Position numbers and translations under genes: made by a program. Under the pieces are notes generated by a model, which worked only from the letters and a program-made list of their open reading frames with translations, was not told where the DNA came from and did not search any database. This document shows, piece after piece, positions 15,101-20,075 of a stretch of 20,075 bases of DNA. The DNA comes from JAENVU01 sp031362155. Its GTDB lineage: Bacteria > Actinomycetota > Acidimicrobiia > IMCC26256 > JAENVU01. Location of the stretch: assembly GCA_031362155.1 (NCBI GenBank), contig JANLRZ010000006.1:1-20075 (forward strand), read 5' to 3'. The first letter of the stretch is position 1. Every line of letters begins with the position of its first letter.

Positions 15101-15688
15101 ATGACGAGCGCTCACGCAGTCGACGGCCGGTCGGTCCGGGCTGAACGCACCCGGGATTCGGTCGTGACCGCAGTTCTCGAGTTGGCCGGATCCGGAATCG
15201 GACGCCCGACGGCTCGCGAGATCGCCGACCGGGCCGGGATCTCGGTGCGCTCCGTCTACGTGCACTTCGACGATCTCGACGACCTCTTCCGGGCGGCCGC
15301 GGCCCGCCACACCGAGCAGATGGCGTCGCTCCTCACGCCGGTCGACGTCACGCTTCCCTTACCGCAGCGCATCGCCGCCGCCACTCAACAGCGGGTGGCC
15401 ATCCACGAGAACTTCGGCGCCGTGCGCCGGGCGGCCGAGCAATGGGCACCGGTCTCGCCGGCCTTGGCCGATGTCCTCCGGACCGGGCGCGACGTCGGGC
15501 GTCAGGATGCCGAGCGACTCTTCGGTCCCGCCCTGGCGGGTCGAGCAGACGACGACGTCGTGCTCGGTGCGATCACCCTGCTCTTGAGCGCCACCGCATG
15601 GGATGCACTCCGAGACCAGGGTCTGTCGGCCGAGGCCGCCGCCGAAACCATCGTCCACACCGTCACGCGACTGCTGGAGCCCAGCTGA
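15101..15688 (+). CDS. TetR/AcrR family transcriptional regulator
   Basis: A 195-residue TetR-type repressor. The N-terminal DNA-binding domain spans about residues 15-60, with the helix-turn-helix TAREIADRAGISVRSVYVHF followed by DDLDDLF, the classical TetR pattern. The C-terminal part is an all-helical ligand-binding region, divergent as usual, so the inducer is not predictable. ATG 15101 is chosen by the leaderless -10 box, and a 17-bp palindrome covers the -35, suggesting autoregulation. The gene lies between the FadD3-type ligase and the LivHM/MFS-LivF transporter genes, so these are its likely targets. Its stop shares a base with the start of the dehalogenase remnant (TGATG), so an intact dehalogenase was probably once its operon partner. 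Confidence 0.92.
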   Translation: MTSAHAVDGRSVRAERTRDSVVTAVLELAGSGIGRPTAREIADRAGISVRSVYVHFDDLDDLFRAAAARHTEQMASLLTPVDVTLPLPQRIAAATQQRVAIHENFGAVRRAAEQWAPVSPALADVLRTGRDVGRQDAERLFGPALAGRADDDVVLGAITLLLSATAWDALRDQGLSAEAAAETIVHTVTRLLEPS

Positions 15689-15783
15689 TGCAGGTGTTGC
15701 GTACCCCCGACGACCGATTCGAGGACCTCCCCGACCTCGACGTCGCGCTGACGTGCCCACTTCTCGGCGTTCGGAATCGGTAG
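15688..15783 (+). pseudogene. Haloalkane dehalogenase N-terminal remnant
   Basis: A 31-codon frame beginning MQVLRTPDDRFEDLP, overlapping the tetR stop as TGATG. This start closely resembles the N-terminus of DhmA-type haloalkane dehalogenases, which in the mycobacterial protein reads MDVLRTPDSRFEHL (from memory). After about 16 residues the likeness stops, and the frame ends with TAG at 15781-15783. The alpha/beta-hydrolase body, with the HGEPTW and nucleophile motifs, is absent here and in the other two frames up to 15856. The gene has most likely lost all but its 5' end by deletion. Confidence 0.6.
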
Positions 15784-15786
15784 GTT
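15781..15786 (+). promoter_or_regulatory. Possible -10 box before LivHM gene
   Basis: TAGGTT fits TANNNT and overlaps the stop of the dehalogenase remnant. It would give a leader of about 64 nt, including a 13-codon frame (15819-15860) whose TGA overlaps the LivHM ATG. Weak; no -35 seen. Confidence 0.25.
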
Positions 15787-15856
15787 CGGCGCCAGTGATC
15801 CGGGGGGATGCACCGACGATGAGCACGGCGGTCGCGAGCGCGGCGGTGAACCGCGC

Positions 15857-17980
15857 ATGAACGCGCTCGCGATGAGAGTCGTACCGTCGGCACGGGCACG
15901 ACAGATTCTGAGTTGGGTCATTCCGGTGGCCGCCGTCGCCTTCGCCGTGACCGTGTGGCCGTACCCGGCAACGCTCGGCGTGATCCTCAACGGTGTGCTC
16001 GTCGGCGGACGGATCGCGCTGATCGCATTGGGTATTGCCCTCGTCTACCGATCGAACCGCGTCATCAACTTCGCGGCGGCCGACCTCGGCGTGGCCCCCG
16101 CGACCCTGGTGGTCGTGCTGGTCCTCGGGTTCAGCTGGAACTACTGGCTCGGCCTCGGACTGGGGATCATCGGCGCGATCGTCGTGGGCGGACTGGTCGA
16201 GATGTTGATCGTTCGCCGCTTCCGTACATCGCCGCGTTTGATCCTCACGGTCGCGACGATCGGCATCTCCCAGATGCTGTTGTTCGTCGCCCTGAGCATT
16301 CCGGGGTGGCTCGGCGGCGACACGCTGAGCGGCCTCGGCCAGCGGTTGAGCCCGCCGTTCACGCTCAACTGGACCTTCGGCGGCATCATCTTCAACAGCA
16401 ACGACATCCTGACCCTCATCACCGTTCCCGTCTGCCTCATTGCCCTCACGCTGTTCCTCACCCGGTCCCAGACCGGGATCGCGGTGCGGGCGGCGGCCGA
16501 ACGATCCGATCGAGCATCGATGCTCGGCATCCCCGTCGGACGCATTCAGACGATCGTCTGGATCATCGCGTCGACCCTCGCCTTCATCGCGGTCTTCCTC
16601 CGCGCCGGCACCGTCGGGCTTCCCATCGGTCAAGCGCTGGGGCCGGCCTTCTTGATCCAGGCCATCGGCGCGGCGGTGATCGGAAGCTTCGAGCGGTTCC
16701 CGACCATTGCCGCGGCGGCGATCGGCATCGGCATCCTCGATCAAGCCAACACCTTCCAGCCCGGGAACCGACCGGCGTTCAACGACGTCGCCTTGTTCCT
16801 CATCGTGCTCATCGCGCTGATCTTCGCCAAACGAGCGACGAGCACGCGCGCCGGCGACGTGAGTTCGTGGCGGGCCGTCGGCGAGACCCGGCGGGTGCCA
16901 CCCGAACTCGCGAGCCTTCCTGAGGTTCGCTATGCGTTCCTCGGCCTCGGCGTGGTGGTCCTCGGGGCATTGATCCTGTTGCCCCAGTTCCTCTCCGAAT
17001 CCCGGATCGGACTCGCGTCGGTCATCGCGATCTTCTCCATCGTTGCGTTGTCGCTCGTGGTGCTGACCGGATGGGCCGGGCAGGTCAGTCTCGGTCAGGT
17101 CGCGTTCATGGGTATCGGAGCCGCCGTTGGCGGTGCGCTCACCGCCAACGGAGGGCTCGATATCTCGCTCGCAATGCTGATCGCCGGCCTCGTCGGCGCG
17201 GTAATCGCCGTCGTCATCGGCTACCCCGCCATCCGCCGTCGCGGCCTCACCCTCGCGGTCATCACGCTGGCGTTCGCGCTCGTCACCCAGACCTATCTCC
17301 TCAACACCGAGTTCTTCGGCGATTGGCTGCCCGCCTCGCGCATCGAGCGGCCGGACCTGTTCGGCGTGATCAGTCTGCAGTCCGAAGCCAGCTTCTTCTA
17401 CTTCTCGCTCGTCGTTCTGCTCTTGATGATGCTCGGCGCCCGGGGGATTCGGAACAGCCGGACCGGGCGTTCGCTCGTCGCGGTCCGCGAGAACGAGAAC
17501 GCCGCGCGCTCGTACGGGATCAACGCGGTCCGAGCCACCGTGACTGCCTTTGCGATCTCCGGGTTCATGGCGGCAGTGGCCGGCGTGTTGTTCGTCCACC
17601 AACAGAACGGTCTCGGCACGGCGCCCTACGCACCGAACGAGAGCCTCACCACCTTCTCCAGTGTCGTCATCGGCGGCATGGGATCGCTCCCCGGTGCGGT
17701 CCTCGGCGCGGTGTACCAGCGCGGCGGCCAGTACTACCTCAGCGGCAACTGGGGGCTCATCACGAGCAGCGTCGGGCTGCTGGCCATTCTCCTCATCCTG
17801 CCGGGCGGGCTCGCCGCCGGGTTGGTCCGATTGCGTGACGCGTACCTGCGCTGGGTCGCCGACCGTCGCAACATCGTGGTACCGAGCCTCCTCGCCGATC
17901 GGCGCGTCGATCCCGACGACATCGAGGCCGAGCCGCTCCCTGATGCGAGCCGTCCACTCCCGACCGGGGTCGCGTCATGA
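15857..17980 (+). CDS. Fused LivH-LivM branched-chain-type ABC permease
   Basis: A 707-residue inner-membrane protein joining the two permease subunits of a LIV-type ABC importer. Residues about 16-325 are the LivH half, with the coupling segment near 205-248 (AVRAAAERSDRASMLGI). After a hydrophilic linker (about 326-355), residues 356-680 are the LivM half, with TGWAGQVSLGQVAFMGIGA near 405 and the coupling segment AVRENENAARSYGINAVRA near 541-559. A charged cytoplasmic tail follows. Such importers take up branched-chain amino acids, amides, or aromatic and other organic acids; the substrate is unknown. ATG 15857 overlaps a short upstream frame (ATGA); ATG 15872 is an alternative. Its stop overlaps the next start (ATGA), so both proteins are coupled. 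No substrate-binding protein or LivG gene is in the window. Confidence 0.95.
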   Translation: MNALAMRVVPSARARQILSWVIPVAAVAFAVTVWPYPATLGVILNGVLVGGRIALIALGIALVYRSNRVINFAAADLGVAPATLVVVLVLGFSWNYWLGLGLGIIGAIVVGGLVEMLIVRRFRTSPRLILTVATIGISQMLLFVALSIPGWLGGDTLSGLGQRLSPPFTLNWTFGGIIFNSNDILTLITVPVCLIALTLFLTRSQTGIAVRAAAERSDRASMLGIPVGRIQTIVWIIASTLAFIAVFLRAGTVGLPIGQALGPAFLIQAIGAAVIGSFERFPTIAAAAIGIGILDQANTFQPGNRPAFNDVALFLIVLIALIFAKRATSTRAGDVSSWRAVGETRRVPPELASLPEVRYAFLGLGVVVLGALILLPQFLSESRIGLASVIAIFSIVALSLVVLTGWAGQVSLGQVAFMGIGAAVGGALTANGGLDISLAMLIAGLVGAVIAVVIGYPAIRRRGLTLAVITLAFALVTQTYLLNTEFFGDWLPASRIERPDLFGVISLQSEASFFYFSLVVLLLMMLGARGIRNSRTGRSLVAVRENENAARSYGINAVRATVTAFAISGFMAAVAGVLFVHQQNGLGTAPYAPNESLTTFSSVVIGGMGSLPGAVLGAVYQRGGQYYLSGNWGLITSSVGLLAILLILPGGLAAGLVRLRDAYLRWVADRRNIVVPSLLADRRVDPDDIEAEPLPDASRPLPTGVAS

Positions 17981-20075
17981 CGGCCTCCACCGCCACCACT
18001 GCTGCCACCGAGCCGGCACCGGTCGGACGGCTGGCCCGATGGCGCCAGTCGCTCAGCGGCGGCGCGCCGCTGTACCCGCTGTTCATCCTGTTCGGGCTCA
18101 CGTTGGTCGACCAACTCGACAAAACCGCGTTTCGTGTCCTCCTCCCCGATATCGCGAAGGACCTCAACCTCAGCACCGGGGCCGCCATCCAGTTGGTCGC
18201 GGTGATCGCGGCCGCCGCGATCGTTCTCTCTGTCCCCCTGGGCTTCGCCGCCGACCGCTACCGCCGAGTGCCGATCGCCATCGGCGGCGCGATCGTTTGG
18301 GGCGTGTTCTCGCTCCTCACCGGGTTCGCGACGGCGACCTGGATGGTGTTGATCGCCCGCGCCGGGTCACAACTCGGCGAGAGCGCCAACGGCCCGACCC
18401 ACAACTCGCTCATTGCCGACTACTACCCCTTCGACGCGCGCAACGCCGCGTTCTCGTTCCACCGTTCCGCCTTGGCGTTCGGGGCCATGCTGGGACCGCT
18501 CATCGCCGGACCGGTGGCCGCGAAGTACGGCTGGCGAGTTCCGTTCATCATCTTTGCGATTCCCACCGGGATCATGGTGATCCTCGCCCTCAAAATGCGC
18601 GAACCCGTTCGGGGGCACTACGAACGCGCCGCAATGGGCGCGTCGGACGAGTCCGTCGCCACCGAGGACGTCCCACCCAGCTTCGCGGAGTCGTGGCGGA
18701 TCGTCTGGAATGTCGGCACTCTGCGTCGAATCTTCTACGCGTTGCCGTTCATCGCGACCGCATTCATCGGTTTGGCCGAGATGAGCAACCTCTTCTACGA
18801 CAAGGTGTTCAACCTCGGTACCGCCGACCGCGGGTACCTGGCCGCCGCCCTGGCGCCCGCGCAGTTGATCGGGTTGCTCATCGGCACGCCGATTGCAACA
18901 CGACTGCTCAAGCGCGGACCGGCGCTCATCCCTCGCTTCGTCGCCGGAGTCAGCGTGGTGGTCGCCGCGGCCTGGGCCGGCTTTGCCCTGAGCCCCAACC
19001 TCGGTATTGCCATCGCGCTCAACGCCGTGTTGGTCGCCGGGGCGGTCCTCATCACGCCCGTGATCTTCGTCGCCTTGTCGCTGACGATCCCGCCCAAGGT
19101 CCGATCGTTCGGATACGCCGCCTCGGCGCTGTGGTTCCTCCCCGGGGTGGTGATCTACGGCATCATCGGCGCCCTGGCCGACTCGATCGGCTTGCGCGCG
19201 GCGATCCTCCTGAACGCGCCGATCTTCCTCATCGGCGCATCGTTGATCGCCGCGGCCGGCCTCGAGATCGATCGAGACATCCGGCGGGTCTGGGGCCAGG
19301 CCGCCGCGCAGTCGGAGGTGCTGTACGAACGTCGACAGGGCCGGGTCAAGCTCCTGCTGTGTCGCGCAGTCAACGTCTCCTACGACACCGTGCAGGTCCT
19401 GTTCAATGTCGATTTCGAAGTCGGCGAGGGTGAGATCGTCGCGTTGCTCGGCACGAACGGTGCCGGGAAGTCCACGTTGCTGAAGGCGATTGCCGGCCTG
19501 GCCGAGCCGAGCGACGGCGCCATCATCTTCGACGGTCGTGACATGACCTACACGCCTCCGAACGAGACCGCAGGTCGCGGTGTCACCATGGTGCCCGGCG
19601 GCCAAGGCGTCTTCCCTTCGTTGACCGTGCGCGAGAACCTCGCGCTCGCCGGTTGGCTCCACCGCAAGGAGAAGGACCACGTTCGCCAGGCCACCGAGCG
19701 CGTGCTCGAGATCTTCCCGGTCCTGCGCGACCGGCTCGACCAATCCGCCGGGAATCTCTCGGGCGGCCAACAGCAGATGCTCACCCTCGGGATGGCGTTC
19801 ATCGAACGACCCCGCCTCCTCATGATCGACGAACTCTCGCTCGGTCTGGCGCCCGCCGTCGTGGGCCAGCTGCTCGGCATCGTGCGCGAGTTGCGAGACA
19901 CCGGGACGACCATCATCCTCGTCGAGCAGTCGGTCAACGTCGCGCTGACCGTCGCCGAGACCGCCTACTTCATGGAGAAGGGCGAGATCCGGTTCCACGG
20001 CCCCACCGCCGAGTTGCTCGAACGTCCCGACGTGCTGCGTTCGGTCTTCCTCGAAGGCGCCGCCGCCCACGACGA
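17977..20075 (+). CDS. MFS transporter fused to LivF-type ABC ATPase (3' end outside window)
   Basis: One uninterrupted frame of at least 699 codons joins two unrelated transporter types. Residues about 30-435 form a major facilitator domain, with motif A GFAADRYRRVP (89-98) and a GESANGPTHNSLIADYY segment near 133-150 that recalls Spns-like carriers. A linker of about 20 residues leads to an ABC ATPase from about 452: Walker A GTNGAGKST (492-500), Q-loop region near 540, signature LSGGQQQM (594-601), Walker B LLMIDE with Asp618 and Glu619, and ILVEQSVNVAL, the LivF-style switch region. Codons were read through the junction with no stop or frameshift. It is coupled by ATGA to the LivH-LivM gene, so its ATPase likely serves that permease. 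The role of the MFS half is unknown; a LivG domain or gene may follow. Confidence 0.93.
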   Translation, partial: MTASTATTAATEPAPVGRLARWRQSLSGGAPLYPLFILFGLTLVDQLDKTAFRVLLPDIAKDLNLSTGAAIQLVAVIAAAAIVLSVPLGFAADRYRRVPIAIGGAIVWGVFSLLTGFATATWMVLIARAGSQLGESANGPTHNSLIADYYPFDARNAAFSFHRSALAFGAMLGPLIAGPVAAKYGWRVPFIIFAIPTGIMVILALKMREPVRGHYERAAMGASDESVATEDVPPSFAESWRIVWNVGTLRRIFYALPFIATAFIGLAEMSNLFYDKVFNLGTADRGYLAAALAPAQLIGLLIGTPIATRLLKRGPALIPRFVAGVSVVVAAAWAGFALSPNLGIAIALNAVLVAGAVLITPVIFVALSLTIPPKVRSFGYAASALWFLPGVVIYGIIGALADSIGLRAAILLNAPIFLIGASLIAAAGLEIDRDIRRVWGQAAAQSEVLYERRQGRVKLLLCRAVNVSYDTVQVLFNVDFEVGEGEIVALLGTNGAGKSTLLKAIAGLAEPSDGAIIFDGRDMTYTPPNETAGRGVTMVPGGQGVFPSLTVRENLALAGWLHRKEKDHVRQATERVLEIFPVLRDRLDQSAGNLSGGQQQMLTLGMAFIERPRLLMIDELSLGLAPAVVGQLLGIVRELRDTGTTIILVEQSVNVALTVAETAYFMEKGEIRFHGPTAELLERPDVLRSVFLEGAAAHD

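Noticed and set aside
15819..15860. Thirteen-codon frame overlapping the LivHM start by ATGA
   Set aside because: Too short to support as a gene and not recognised; it may help translation of LivHM, but this is not shown.
15359..17602. Long 747-codon minus-strand open frame
   Set aside because: It is a shadow of the GC-rich tetR and LivHM coding strands: rich in Asp, Glu, Arg and Gly with no domain pattern.
18367..20070. Long 567-codon minus-strand open frame
   Set aside because: Same reason; it is antisense to the well-supported MFS-LivF gene.

Overview
This is a GC-rich, gene-dense window whose content points to an actinobacterium, probably an environmental lineage such as Acidimicrobiia; the lineage is inference. 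Supporting signs are three luciferase-like F420-type oxidoreductases, two acyl-CoA ligases, several TANNNT -10 boxes sitting 6-8 nt before an ATG (leaderless transcripts), and a fused LivH-LivM permease. No rRNA, tRNA, CRISPR array, insertion sequence or phage gene was seen.

Layout. 1-3301 (minus): an aldehyde dehydrogenase followed by two luciferase-like monooxygenases, the last cut by the window edge, probably one operon. 3302-3347 is a divergent promoter holding a 14-bp site that matches the KstR (steroid regulon repressor) consensus at 7 of 8 defined positions. 3348-4223 (plus): a third luciferase-like oxidoreductase, meeting an amidohydrolase (4224-5444, minus) end to end. 5549-7866 (minus): an acyl-CoA ligase with a tightly coupled isochorismatase-fold protein that lacks the catalytic residues of its family. 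7867-8139 is noncoding and carries a strong GC-rich hairpin ending in five Ts. 8140-8973 (plus): a four-helix membrane protein. 9001-10570 (minus): a secreted-repeat lipoprotein and a DUF2817 carboxypeptidase-like protein. 10648-13296 (minus): a D-aminoacylase-like amidohydrolase and an acyl-CoA thioesterase-like protein.

13386-20075 (plus): a FadD3-type acyl-CoA ligase, a TetR regulator with a palindrome over its own promoter, a 31-codon remnant of a haloalkane dehalogenase gene, a 707-residue LivH-LivM fusion, and a protein joining a complete major facilitator (MFS) transporter to a LivF-type ABC ATPase in one reading frame, which runs off the window.

Taken together the genes look like a catabolic region for hydrophobic carboxylic acids or steroid-like compounds: uptake (LivHM and MFS-LivF), CoA activation (two ligases), CoA ester hydrolysis (thioesterase), redox steps (aldehyde dehydrogenase, F420-type enzymes) and amide or C-C hydrolysis (amidohydrolases), under KstR-like and TetR control. 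The substrate is not shown by the sequence. The most unusual items are the MFS-LivF fusion, the KstR-like operator, the isochorismatase-fold protein without its triad, and the dehalogenase scar between tetR and the transporter genes.
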